A DNA stretch of 64,000 nucleotides from the NCBI GenBank assembly GCA_002633005.1, contig NMRA01000106.1, positions 688,696 to 752,695 of the forward strand, read 5' to 3'. Position 1 is the stretch's first letter; each line of letters starts with the position of its first letter. Made by a program: the position numbers and the translations under genes. Positions 1-13,500 of this stretch are shown here, piece by piece. The stretch is from Phoronis australis (Eukaryota > Phoronida > Phoronidae). A model generated the notes under the pieces. That model saw only the letters and a list, made by a program, of their open reading frames with translations. It was not told where the DNA came from and made no database searches.

Positions 1-2076
1 TCCCCTAAGCAAAAATAACACAACTCCTTCGCTAACTACCCTTTACCTTCCTATTAACTCCTGTCCAGTAGTGACATTGCACCTACCGCTAGTTCTAGGA
101 TTAGACACCAGATGGTGTAGATGATTCGCATTCTCATTGACCAATAATATTTGACAACTTTTTGCACAATGGAGGATTACTGGTGTTGTGATTGGTTGTC
201 CCGATTTGGCGGAGTATGTATCGACCAATAAATGATTGTTAACTCGAGATCAATTCATGTATCGGTACATAATGTTTGCGGGAGTTGACAGCAGTGTTTT
301 TGATATAAATTGTTGATTTTAAGCACTTTAAGGCTGGGAATTGCACCTTCCAACTGACTGAAGCTTAATGCAAAATAAAAGTTACAGCACCAATGGGAAA
401 AGCTACAAAAATGTCATATATTCACAGCGCGAATGTGCAACTGGTCTTGCACTGATTACTAAGATTCCAGGAATACTATTTGATCACGCGTTAGTCGGTA
501 CCATCACTATTTCAACCACAGTGTACTTGGCGTGCATAACCTGACTTCATTTCAGTGCAAAATATCGATGACATTCCTGCACACCAATTCTAAGCATACC
601 TTGCAATACTAGGCAGCATGTGCAGTTTCTGGCATGAATACCATGAGAAAACATCCAAGGCAGTGACGCAAACTCTCAAAGACATGTTTCTACCTTCATT
701 CAACACATTCCTAAAAATAGGTGACACAATTCCAGGTATTAATACCACTAACACTTCAGCGAATTTGTGTCTGTTCCCCTGGGTTCACAACTTAGACCCA
801 CTATTACAGTGGGACACACGGGTATTTCAATGGTAAGCTTGAATTGCTTTGACTTCATATTTGTCAGCAGAAAAAATCAAGTCTCTGATGTATGATTTAC
901 ATGACATTTTTCAGTTTGATACAACTGTACTGCTATTGAGAAGGTGTATGTGGACAGCATTTTTGACATATTAGACCATTACACTGGAAGTTCTTGTTGG
1001 TACCATATGTCCTCCTGTAAGAAATTCTTTCGTGGTACTTTTCGAATGTCAATTAGTCTCAACTTTATTATGCTAACTTGATGTTGCAGAGTTTTGGGTT
1101 TCCAAAAATACAATGTTGTTTGACGATTGCCTTCCTCATATTTTCAAAGACAAATACCGCTAGAGCAAGTAAACAAGAGCAACGCCCACGAATGCATCGC
1201 AAATGGTGTGCTTTCAGGGTTGTTTATTTGTATCATTAAAATGGCCAGTAGATGGTGCAAAATACATCGAATCCGTCTGAAAACAAAAAAATGTCATCGT
1301 TTCTTTAAAAGAAAGCCATTTACCAACTTTAATTAAAATTCGCTGAGGAACTTCAGAGAAACAGAGGAAAAAAAATAAACAAAATTGCCACTAGGGTGCA
1401 CAGTGTTCATCAGATCCGTCTAAAAGTCGTCATCTTCTCTCATTAACTTCATATAAATTCACGTGCTAAATTTAATAAAGATCCTGCAGAGGGCTTAGGA
1501 GATGCAGCCGCGGACCCCGGACACCCAGACGGAGAAGATGACTATATGCGACCACATATAAATATGTGGGCGCATAAAAATGACATGGTGTCATATTGTG
1601 TAATCTTTGAAACATAAACAGCATTGATATAAGGTGCACTTGACATGGAGCAGCTGACATGGAATAGCTCATTAGGTGCAAGTATGCCTGTAAACATGAC
1701 TGACATGGAGCAAATTGACACCACAATGGCCATTTTTGTCACCAGTTTGAAAGGTTGAGCAATGACATGTTTAATCAGACTGAGGCAAGGTGGAAGGGAT
1801 CATTTTTTTATTGTGCTTGCAAAAAACCATACATACAGGAGATCGCATTGTGCTGACTGCCCTCGTATAATTGACTTCTGTGCTGATCCAGTTGGCCATA
1901 ATGTAGTGTAAATGCAACTGAAGTGGGGTAACTCGCGCTGTGACAACTTACCCCTTGGCAAGTGTTCCTCGTGAAAAAATGGCTATGCCTTCGCACACAC
2001 AACGTGCTTATAAACATATGGTACCAAACGAGTTCCTGATTTTTGTCACTACCAAATTTGAAAAATACACGCCAGA
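1..2076. other. Non-coding flank, no gene recognised
   Basis: AT-rich sequence with only short open frames (about 60-85 codons) that resemble no family I know and show no splice-linked continuation. Around 1640-1715 the motif TGACATGGAG and close variants recur a few times, which may be the remains of a short repeat. Near 1245 and 1390 there are fragments like the GCCACTAG/GCCAGTAG repeat ends seen elsewhere in the window. Confidence 0.5.
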
Positions 2077-5000
2077 CTTTCCACCAAGAAAGAAAGTCAA
2101 TCAGTTATTACATCAGGACAATTTTAATCAATACTTGATCTGATAGTAAAAACTATGAGAAAAAGATAGTCAGCAACAGAATATGTAAACACATGTATGT
2201 GGGTGAAGAAGAAATCAATGAACGTCCATAAAAGTCTGCAAGGGTCAATGAATGATCCACAACACCATGCATGAGAGCGAGATGCATTTGAAAAGGTGCA
2301 AGACCATGACATCTTTGAGAAGTATGTTTGGTGAAAAACGTACGGTAACCATAAGACCACGAAAAGTACCAGAAATAAACAAGAAATAGAAAAATGCTCT
2401 TTTGAAACACGGAAGCCAACCAAAGAACCTATTAAGCTTTTCACACGTTTAAAACACTTAACACAAATAGTTATTATGTACTTCTTGTTTCCAAGCGTAC
2501 AAGCAAAATTACCCAAACCAGGTGCATTCTGCTGAATTCGAACCCTGCACTCAAATTTTAGTAATTGACAACTTTTGAGGTCTGTTTCATGACAAGTGAC
2601 TTAAGACTTCCAGAAATTTGTCTTGTGCCAAACACGTATAGTCTCAGTTACTTTATTCTTCTGTTAAAGCAAATTTTAACCATTTTTCAGAAAAAATTTT
2701 AACTAGTTTTCATCAGCAGAAGACTGAATTTCTGTCTTTAAGTTTCCATGAAACAGGCCCTTTAAGTTACAGACCTTTGATTACAATTCATTCTTACTTC
2801 AATACACATGTACTGCACTTCCTCAGTATCTATTGATTTCCATTCAGTGATGAGTACCAGATATTGATAAATTACCTCAACTGACTTTGCAGAAAGATTT
2901 CTAGTAATATTGTTTCATTTAACTTTAACTGCATCAATGACATCTGTCTAATTACAAATAAGTCAGATTCATAAACGGACTTGAAGTTACAAAGGTTTTC
3001 AGTCTTGAAATTCAAAGACAAGAATCTTTAAATTCATACATTTGAGTATGAACAAATAATTAAACTTAAATCCATCATTTTTTTTTTAAATAACTAGTCC
3101 TCCAATTGTTTTGGAGTTTTTGTAGATCGAATATTTGTATTTCTTGTCATAGTAGGTCAAACAAACGCATTAGCTCATACATTGTTTCATTATCTTGCAC
3201 TAATTAACGGCAAAGACACTAAAATGATTTCCGATATTTTTGAAATTGGACCTAGGTTGGAAAATGTAAATACCTTGAATTACAATTAAATGTATAACCA
3301 CCTGTGTTAAAAACAGAATGTTCAGTCACGCAAGACTAGAACAAACCACTCATGCACAAGTGCATCAAATTATCTCTGATCAAAATGTAGACATTCGGAA
3401 GTTAAAACAGTCAGAGCAAAACCAACCACCCACGGGACATTTTACCTCCACTGGAGCTGGACACAAAAACTGAAAGACACAAACAGAGCATTGATGCAGA
3501 AAAGATAAATTATGTTACTCAGTCTCTCTAATTACAAAGCAGGATATGAGTCATGTTGTACTACCGTATATCACAAATTAAACATCATCATTGGTTCATT
3601 ACACTTGTATGTCATGTGAAGCTTTTAGCTAAATTGTAAAAAAAAACTATTCAGGAATTATGACTCAACAAAAAGCATGTAAAAATTCTTCAGTATGCGA
3701 CAGTCTCTAAAATTTGGGTTATTGAAATTCAAGCCAAAATTGAATTTTCTTGATTCTGAAGATCAAAACATGGATAATTATGGCATTCACCATTTCGTTC
3801 TCAAATATCAGACAATGAATTCGATTTTGTAACAAAATGCAAAATTCATCTTCTCATAATTCTTGAGTTTACAACAGCCAATGTACTATGATTTCTAAAC
3901 TCCAGTAAAAGTTCTGATCTTGAGCAAAATAATAATTTTTTCACTGTCCCAATCTGGAGAATTTGTAGCATAGCATGACTTGACTTTGTAATTAACTTCA
4001 GAATGCATTAGACACTTTTACAGAATGGAGGTCTGAGTTCAACATACTCCACGGAGAAGCTTTTCAAATTTGGGTTCAGTGACAAAAAACACTGAAAACA
4101 AAAAATTGACAATCATCCTACGAACATAGCACAAAATGAAATGGGTTGATAAGACCTATGACTCTTCCAGACTTCCAATAGGTTTTGCCACATTCTCCCA
4201 ACTAGAGGCAACTGTTTAGATTTCGTGGTGAACTGTCCATTTTTGGACAATGACTCACATGCTGGCCCTAATCTAGGAACAAAGTATCAGATAATCATTC
4301 AATCCTCTGGTGAAGAATTTTGATGTTGAGTGAACATAAGAAAAATGACAATACATCTCCTCGATTAAATCAATTTTGAAATATTAAAAAAGCTTATTAC
4401 GCACAAGAATAACGTTAGCCCAGATTATCGTTTTAACTGAGCATAGTTCATTCATAATACATTTTTGTAACTAACACAAAAATCGGAGCACAGGAGAAAT
4501 TCAATATTCGCTTTTTTCATGAAGAACCTGAAAGCTGCATCTGATTTGCAGCAAATGAGAAAAAATTGGCACTATTCCAACAGTGTGTACTATATTTGTG
4601 ACATCACAGTGTAGACCATAATAAAATAAAAGTACACTACATTTTCAAAACAGTAACAAAAGTAACAAGACAAATCTTTGTTACTAAAACACTGAATTAT
4701 TGTACAATGACAAAGTGAATACAAAACGAATGCATAATGTTGTAAAACGTCTTCCTGAAGTACACCACTAGTGATGAAGAAGTCAGTCACTCAAGTTAAT
4801 TCACGCAACTCATTATCGTGAACTATGACCCCTGAATCAACTCCACAACTAATTCAATTGGTTTGATTGGATTCACTTAGTTCCAGGGAAGGTGGATAAT
4901 GATGTCCACAGATAATGTCCAACAAACAGTAACATGAACCAATACACTCTGGTCACAACATTGTAGTCTCTACAGAACGGTTGTGAACATGCAGCCATTC

Positions 5001-5812
5001 AAAATCCAGCTTCGTCACTTTCAGAGGTCCGCACTTTGGGAACCAGTTTGATGCGCGTTATTCATTGAATAAAACTGGTTCTCGAAATCCGAACCCCTGT
5101 AAGTGACTTTTACCCGAAATCTAAACAATTAAAATGGCAGTGCAACTGGAAAAATGGGCACATCACTGCTATTGCTGAAGGTTGCAACTTCATTCCTAAA
5201 TACCAGACAACACCACAAAATACCCACACAAAACCATAACCTAAAAGGAAACAATACTCATTTGAGATGACTTCCAGAAGGGTCGAATACCCAACCCAGT
5301 TGGCGGCATGTCCTTACCAATCCCTACATATCCGTGCCATTATTAAGGGGTAATTCTACATGTGAAAACGTGAAACTTGTCAACAGTGAATATGGTACCG
5401 CTGAAGATTGGGAGACGACGTGTGAGAAAGGTAAAAGCAAACCTTGAGATTCCAGGAGAAAAAATTGATAACTATGACTCAACAACTAGATGTCATTGGA
5501 AGATTTCAACAAATTAGAACAAATTGTTTGCGAAAACACCAATGCCAACAGCAAAAACACACAGAGAACAGTTCTAACAATAGTAAAACTTGTTCGAAGA
5601 CCTCAATAATTCTCTTGTCTGGGAGACAAATCTAAACTTGACATTTTTTATTTGTCTTCCATAGCGCTATTGACCAATCACTTGATACCAAACAAGTGAA
5701 TCAGCATTTCCTAATTAAGGCAAAAACTGTTTACTTATTACTGTCTGGGTACACAACTAATGCATAACAATCGTGTCAAAATAGTTTTTACAAACCCAGG
5801 GGCTGAATCTGA
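2077..5812. repeat. Copy A of a ~3.7-kb tandem duplication
   Basis: This block matches 5879-10595 almost base for base apart from point differences and small indels. It starts near AAGAAAGAAAGTCAATC and runs to GGGGCTGAATCTGA, where it stops exactly at the N gap. Copy A has about 50 bases near 3680-3730 that copy B lacks, and lacks about 13 bases that copy B has near 8320. The open frames inside (for example 2124-2516 minus and 5444-5635 plus) recur in copy B with frame-altering differences, so they do not look coding. Because the copy ends at an assembly gap, two haplotypes laid end to end are at least as likely as a real duplication. Confidence 0.93.
5014..5107 (+). mobile_element. 94-bp palindromic MITE, copy 1
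   Basis: The ends are inverted repeats (GTCACTTTCAG on the left; CTGTAAGTGAC on the right). A core hairpin pairs GAACCAGTTT with AAACTGGTTC around a loop containing GCGTTATTCATTGAAT. The same structure occurs at 9797, 26447 and 59841, and a core-only version at 39844. No coding capacity; inferred to be a non-autonomous DNA transposon. Confidence 0.75.
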
Positions 5813-5878
5813 NNNNNNNNNNNNNNNNNNNNNNNNNNNNNNNNNNNNNNNNNNNNNNNNNNNNNNNNNNNNNNNNNN
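5813..5878. other. Assembly gap (66 N)
   Basis: A run of 66 Ns separates the two copies of the duplicated segment. The true sequence and length here are unknown. A second isolated ambiguous base lies at 63986. Confidence 0.99.
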
Positions 5879-8734
5879 GATTTTCCTCTAAGAAAGAAAG
5901 TCAATCAGTTATTACATCAGGACATTTTTTTAATCAATACTTGATCTGCTAGTAAAAACATGAGAAAAAGATAGTCAGCAACAGAATATGTAAACATGTG
6001 TGTGTGGGTGAAGAAGAAATCAATGAACGTCCATAAAAGTCTGCAAGGGTCAATGAATGATCCACAACACGATACATGAGAGTGAGATGCATTTGAAAAG
6101 GTGCAAGACCGTGACATCTTTGAGAAGTATGTTTGGTGAAAAACGTACGGTAACCATAAGATCACGAAAAGTACCAGAAATAAACAAGAAATAGAAAAAT
6201 GCTCTTTTGAAACACGGAAGCCAACCAAAGAACCTAAGCTTTTCACACGTTTAAAACACTGAACACAAATGGTTACTAGGTACTTCTTGTTTCCAAGTGT
6301 ACAAGCAAAATTACCCAAACCAGGTGCATTCTGCTTGTGCTGAATTAGAACCCTGCACTCAAATTTTATTAATTGACAACTTTTGAGGTCTGTTTCATGA
6401 CAAGTGACTTAAGACTTCCAGAAATTTGTCTTATGCCAAACACGTATAGCCTCAGTTACTTTATTCTTCTGTTAAAGCAAATTTTAACCATTTTTCAGAA
6501 AATTTTAACTAGCTTTCAACAGCAGAAGACTGAATTTCTTTCCTTTAAGTTTCCATGAAACAAGCCCTTTAAGTTACAGACCTTTGATTACAATTCATTC
6601 TTACTTCAATACACATGTACTGTACTTCCTCAGTATCTATTGATTTTCATTCAGTGATGAGTACCAGATATTGATAAAGTTACTTCAACTGACCTTGCTG
6701 AAAGATTTCTACTAATTGTCAGATTGTTTCATTTAACTTTAACTGCATCAATGACCTCTGTCTAATTACAAATAATTCAGATTCATAAATGGACTTGAAA
6801 TTACAAAGGTTTTCAGTCTTGAAATTCAAAGACAAGAATCTTTAAATTCATACATTTGAGTATGAACAAATAATTGAACATAAATCTATCATTTTTTTTT
6901 AAATTACTAGTCCTCCAATTGTTTTGGAGTTTTTGTGAATCGAATATTTGTATTTCTTGTCATAGTAGGTCAAACAAACGCATTAGCTCATACATCGTTT
7001 CATCATCTTGCACTATTTAACAACAAAGACAGTAAAATGATTTCCCATATTTTTGAAATTGGACCTAGGTTGGAAAATATAAATACCTTGAATTACAATT
7101 AAATGTATAACCACCTGTGTTAAAAACAGAATGTTCAGTCACGCAAGACTAGAACAAACCGCTCATGCTCAAGTGCATCAAATTATCTCTGATCAAAATA
7201 TAGACATTCGGAAGTTAAAACAGTCAGAGCAAAACCAACCACCCACGGGACATTTTACCTCCACTGGAGCTGGACACAAAAACTGAAAGACACAAACAGG
7301 GCATTGATGCAGAAAAGATAAACTATGTTACTCAGTCTCTCTAATTACAAAGCAGGATATGAGTCACGTTGTACTACCGTATATCACAAATTAAACATCG
7401 TCATTGGTTCAGTACACTTGTATGTCATGTCAAGCTTTTAGCTAAATTGTAAAAAAAAAACTATTCAGGAATTGTGACTCAACAAAAAGCATATTCAAGC
7501 CAAAATTGAATTTTCTTGATTCTGAAGATCGGGACATGGATAATTTTGGCATTCACCATTTCATTCTCAAATATCAGACAATGAATTTGATTTTGTAACA
7601 AAATGCAAAATTCATCTTCTCATAATTCTTGAGTTTAGAACAGCCAATGTACTATGATTTCTAAACTCCAGTAAAAGTTCTGATCTTGAGCAAAATAATA
7701 ATTTTTTCACTGTCCCAATCTGGAGAATTTGTAGCATAGCATGACCTGACTTTGTAATTAATTTCAGAATGCATTAGACAATTTTACAGAATGGAGGTCT
7801 GTTTTCAACATACTCCACGGAGAAGCTTTTCAACTTTGGGTTCAGTGACAAAAAACACTGAAAACAAAAACTTGACAATCATCCTACGAACATAGCACAA
7901 AATGAAATGGGTTGACAAGACCTATGACTCTTCCAGACTTCCAATAGGTTTTAACACATTCCCTCAACTAGAGGCAACTGTTTAGATTTCGTGGTGAACT
8001 GTCCATTTTTGGACAATGACTCACATGCTGGCCCTAATCTAGGAACAAAGTATCAGATAATCATTCAATCCTCTGGTGAAAAATTTTGATGTTGAGTGAA
8101 CATAAGAAAAAGACAATACATCTTCTCGATTAAATCAATTTTGAAATATTAAAAAGCTTATTACGCACAAGAATAACGTTACCCCAGATTATCGTTTTAA
8201 CTGAGCATAGTTCATTCATAATACATTTTTGTAACTTACACAAAAATCGGAGCAAAGGAGAAATTCAATATTCACTTTTTTCATGAAGAACCTGAAAGCT
8301 GCATCTGATTTGCAGCAAATTCTACGTCAAAATGAGAAAAAATTGGCACTATTCCAACAGTGTGTACTACATTTGTGACATCACAGTGTAGACCATAATA
8401 AAATAAAAGTACACTACATTTTCAAAACAGCAAAAGTAACAAGACAAATCTTTGTTACTAAAACACTGAATTATTGTACATAGCAATGACAAAGGGAATA
8501 CAAAACGAATGCATAATGTTGTAAAACGTCTTCCTGAAGTACACCACTAGTGATGAAGAAGTCAATCACTCAAGTTAATTCACACAACTCATTATCGTGA
8601 ACTATGACCCCTGAATCAACTCCACAACTAATTCAATTGGTTGATTGGATTCATTTAGTGCCAAAGAAGGTGGATAATGATGTCCACAGATAATGTCCAA
8701 CAAACAGTAACATGAACCAACACACTGTGTAGTC

Positions 8735-9743
8735 CAGGGCTTCATCTAGGATTTCGAACATAGGGTGTCCAAAATGGGGTTCCCAATTTTCCAGGGCGTC
8801 CATGATTCCAACGCCGCATTACCCCCCCCTCCCCACCCCATTCACCAGTAACCCCCCCCCCCCCCAACGCACACAGTGAGGTTTTTTTACAATTAAAAAA
8901 TGCGTTGAACAAGGCTTTTACACCTAAGTTTACAAAAACAGCTCCCTTGTATTGGGCTTTTTTAAGTACTAAAAAACTGTTGATCAAGACTTTTATGTTT
9001 AAATTTACGAAAACAGCCAAATAGCTTACCAAACGGGTATTACAGATATTGGTTGAACGATGAGTGCACTGTTTTTGGTCATCTCAAATCAAATTCTGTT
9101 ATAAAGTTTATTATATCAACTTCACTAGCTTTATATTCTGTACAATGAGTCATCAAAGCTGCAGTTACCAACAAAAGAAAAATGCAAAGATTATGTGTGG
9201 TTTATATTTTGACAACAGGTGTCGCTGCTGCTCCATTTTAGACGCACATAGAAAAGCATGAAACAGGCGAAAACTCAAACATTTTAAATGGGATATTCTT
9301 GCGGCACATCATATTATTAAAATAATGACATTTATTTTGCTTTTGGTATTTTTAAAAAAAGATGAAGTACATGAAATTACAGCTCTGAAACACCAGTTTG
9401 GAGTTAAGCAAGGTCCATGTCCCTATATAAAGTACAGAATGGCAGTGGCATTTGAGACTGTTGAAAGCAGACACTCTGGCAACTAACCACATGCTAATGA
9501 TTGACAGGTCCACCATATAGTTTGAAAATAATTTGAATATTGTAACATTTTAAATACTTTGTATATTTCTTTCGGAGTTGAAAGGGCCAACTTCCCGCTT
9601 TGATTAACTGGGAGTCTTAGTAATCTTTCAATGTGGGTGTCCAAACTGGAGAAATTCTGATTGACAGGGCGTCCAAATGATACATTGGGCTCCTTGCCAA
9701 GGCCGCTACATTAGGGCCAGGACCTACGCTGCATGAAGGCCTG
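8735..9743. mobile_element. Non-autonomous hAT-type DNA transposon
   Basis: A 1009-bp insertion present only in copy B. The termini are inverted: CAGGGCTTCAT at the left and the complement of CAGGCCTTCAT at the right (10 of 11 match), fitting the CAGNG ends of hAT elements. The 8-bp flanks GTGTAGTC (8727-8734) and CTGTAGTC (9744-9751) match at 7 of 8 positions, the usual hAT target-site length. Near the left end is a C-rich tract (8820-8866). No transposase-like frame is present; the minus-strand frame at 8742-9032 simply reads through the terminal repeat. Copy A supplies the empty site. Confidence 0.85.
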
Positions 9744-9796
9744 CTGTAGTCTCTACAGAACGGTTGTAAACATGCAGCCATTCAAAATCCAGCTTC

Positions 9797-9890
9797 GTCA
9801 CTTTCAGAGGTCCGCACTTTGGGAACCAGTTTGATGCCCGTTATTCATTAAATAAAACTGGTTCTCGAAATCCGAACCCCTGTAAGTGAC
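9797..9890 (+). mobile_element. 94-bp palindromic MITE, copy 2
   Basis: The copy of the 5014 element inside the second duplicate. Same inverted ends and GAACCAGTTT/AAACTGGTTC hairpin. It was already in place before the two copies of the segment separated. Confidence 0.75.
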
Positions 9891-10595
9891 TTTTACCCGA
9901 AATCTAAACAATTGAAATGGCAGTGCAACTGGAAAAATGGGCACATCACTACTATTGCAGAAGGTTGCAACTTCATTCCTAAATACCAGACAACACCACA
10001 AAATACCCACACTAAACCATAACCTAAAAGGAAACAATACTCATTTGAGATGACTTCCAGGAGGGCCGAATACCCAACCCAGTTGGCGGCATGTCCTTAC
10101 CAATCCCTACATATCCGTGTTATTATTAAGGGGTAATTCTACCTGTGAAAACGTGAAACTTGTCAACAGTGAATATGGTACCGCTGAAGATTGGGAGACG
10201 ACGTGTGAGAAAGGTACAAGCAAACCTTGAGATTCCAGGAGAAAAAATTGATAACTATGACTCAACAACTAGATGTCATTGGAAGATTTCAACAAATTAG
10301 AACAAATTGTTTGCGAAAACACCAATGCCAACAGCAAAAACACACACAGAACAGTTCTAACAATAGTCAAACTTGTTCGAAGACCTCAATAATTCTCTTG
10401 TCTGGGAGACAAATCTAAACTTGACATTTTTTATTTGTCTTCCATAGCGCTATTGACCAATCACTTGATACCAAACAAGTGAATCAGCATTTCCTAATTA
10501 AGGCAAAAACTGTTTACTTATTACTGTCTGGGTACACAACTAATGCATAACAATCGTGTCAAAATAGTTTTTACAAACCCAGGGGCTGAATCTGA

Positions 10596-13500
10596 CGTTT
10601 GAAGATTAACAAAGTTGATTCCGCGCAAGATTGGCATGATGCCAAAGTCACACAACCTTGGAAAGCAACGAGAAATTTATTCAAAAAATGATATCAAAGC
10701 CCAGTTTGGTATGAGGGATAGTATCAAGCCATTCATAATACGTACGCAACAAAATAAAAAATTCCAACAGATTATGAGAGACCTGAATATCAAATCTATT
10801 TTTATTAGAGAGTGAACAAAAATAAATCAAATGAAATTTAAAATAACTCAATTTTTTATATTTTAACTGGTGACCGCTCACCGCACAGCTTAACCAAAGC
10901 AAACGGAAATTCTATAATGAAACAGTCATTTGCAGTAATCTCTTAGGATTTTCCAATAAAATAAAATCTAAATCTTACCATTAGCTCATGTGTGCTGGCA
11001 AAGTTTGTCAATCGAGAGACGGCAAATGTACGGTTTCATCTGGAAAAGACAGTGAGGACGAGTTCTGAATCACAAGCATAAATCAATGACTGCGTAGAAC
11101 AGCGGAGAGACAACATACATTATACACGGTGCAACATTTCATTAACATAGGTAGGCGAAGGAGAGCGCTCGCATTAGTATCACAATCAATAACCTGGCGT
11201 TAGGGATTCTATGGAGAGATGACAGCAGATTTAAATGGAGGAACGCAGTAAAAGATTATAATAAATTATAGCAACGCAGCGCACTAGACAGAAATAGCAC
11301 GAAATGCTTTAATTGATTTTTTGCAGCAATGACAACATGATTCGAACTTCAAAATTTCATCAAGATTAATTATCTGTGAATGAAAATATGATTATAAACC
11401 TAAGAAAAATAAAGTAATTTTTAAAAATGACGAGGAAAAAATCTCAATTTGATCTGAGATAGGTAATTTTCAAAAAAAAAAATTTTTAACTGGGGTACTC
11501 TGAGCAGTGTTACTGAACACTACATTTCATGTGGACATCTGATCACACACAATAAACTATTTTTTAGTGACAAAAGCAACTTTACAGGCATAGTATTTGC
11601 TCCTACAGAGATGTATTCTTAATTGAAATTGGTCGTAAAATGGCTGGAGTTCCTCCGGCAGCCATATTGTTCTCGTGACTCAAACTAATCGGTCTTGACA
11701 AGAAAATTTCATGAGCTTGGTCTCGAGCAATACAAGCTCAATTCTTTTTAAGCTTAGAAATCTTTTCTAATTGGAGTTAGGAGCAAGATGGGACCAATAT
11801 TATAACGGCAAGTGGTCTAAGTCAGAATATGATTTTTGGCAGAAGGGTTTATTCACCCAAGCACAGAGTTGCTAGTATTCCTCTGAAATAGAGGAGAACC
11901 CAGTATCATGGTATATACCCCTAAAGTAGTTAAAGAATAGAAGAGAATAAATTTTGAAATGATTCCAGAATATCATAAATCAAGGAGACCTAGGACCATA
12001 CAGATAATTACAAACCAGTTGCAGTGTTCTCCACGACCACTTTTAACGTGTCGCAGCGTCCTGTTTGGCCAAGCTCGCGTCCGGTTCAAATGTCCCGCGT
12101 CCTGTTTAAAAATTCAGCGTCCTGTTTAAAAATCCCGCTACTAGTTTAAAAATATAGGTACTACTTTGTAAAAAAGCGTTGTCGTCGTTAATAAGGTCTT
12201 CACTGGTTCAAATTACGATTGACAGCAACTGGCCATATCCCAATGAAACTATTTATGGTGTAACGTGGCAAGTAAATAATCTCTCAATTATCTTTTCAAT
12301 TCATCCGGAGTAACTAGTCAATTTAAACAAAGGCCCAGTGCTACCTATATGCCTAATCCACTACCTGCTCACTGGAGGTGCAGTCCGGCACGAAAGTCGC
12401 TGGTCGTTACGTTAGGCCTATTTGCTTTTGTAGTCACCTTTTTGTGTTCGGCGGACAACTGATCATATAACCCATTGAAAATAATTAAGACTCGGTGGTT
12501 AGTTCTGCGAAGTATATGTTGTCAGCAAAGACACAAAGACACCATTGCGCAGCAGTTTATGCCACGGCCGTCTTCTGGGAGGCCAGAATTTTGGTTTTCG
12601 TAGCACATTTTCCATATTACGTGGGCCCCACGACACAGACTTTACTGATACCAGTCTCCAAAACATTTGCATGAAACTGCTTTTGATGGTTCTCATTGGT
12701 TGTTGTTTGTGTATTTCTCACTTAGATGAATATTATTGGTTACTTTTGTTGCCACCGGCCCATTGAGATTGACCGAGTTCATCTCGTTGCCTTTTAAGGA
12801 GTTTTGTTGGCAGCACGAACATTATATCTGTGGCGCATACTCCCTTTAAAAATCTGGCAAGCCGTTCACAAACTCAAATTCGATAGTGGCCGTGCATGAC
12901 GTTTGCGGTTTCGGGGGAGTATTTCGAGATGTGGGACAGCGGGTGACGTCACTGAGTAAAGTTCAAAATATATGTGTCTCACGATGAGAAATTGCAGCCA
13001 AAATCGCGTGCTCTCATTGAAATCAAGCGGTAATATCTCGCGTAATCTCGCAGAGTCTTGTTTACCTAGCTTGGTCCTTACTTTAGTGAATTCTATCCTG
13101 GCTTCCATTACTGATTGACATGCGCATTCTACATACTTAGAAATGTCGTCAGCCTAAGGATTATTTTAAAAACCTAGAGATGTTTCAGATAGTGATGTTG
13201 ACTCAGATGAAGATACGACAGATAATCCAGGGCCGGATGGTGGTCATATTGCCGGGCTTGGTTAACGAATCGCAAATATCCGTGTCACGAACGGTGAACC
13301 GAATGCTTGCTGAAAACGTCAGACAACGGCAATACACATGAATACAATTCGCTCTAACTTGAGAATAGATGGTTTTCATCTGGAACAATGAGTTTGTGAC
13401 AATCCTGAAAATCATGGGAATTCCATAGTGGCAAGCGTTTAATAATTCAATTGATATCTTTTTAGAAATATTGGTTGTCATCAACAGGCCTAACACTCCC

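Larger units (their letters stand above)
5879..10595. repeat. Copy B of the tandem duplication, with a transposon insertion
   Basis: Same order of sequence as 2077-5812. After removing the 1009-bp insertion and its 8-bp target duplication, the length (~3.7 kb) equals copy A. Beyond 10595 the sequence continues into unique DNA, whereas copy A ends in Ns at the equivalent base. Differences are scattered substitutions and short indels, as expected of alleles or a recent duplication. Confidence 0.93.

Noticed and set aside
2124-2516. 130-codon minus-strand frame with a homologous 133-codon frame at 5917-6318
   Set aside because: Their similarity is explained by the duplicated DNA segment. Indels shift the frames relative to one another, and no known domain is seen.
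8742-9032. 96-codon minus-strand frame in copy B
   Set aside because: It reads through the terminal part and C-rich tract of the hAT insertion; Gly-rich low-complexity content and no transposase motif.
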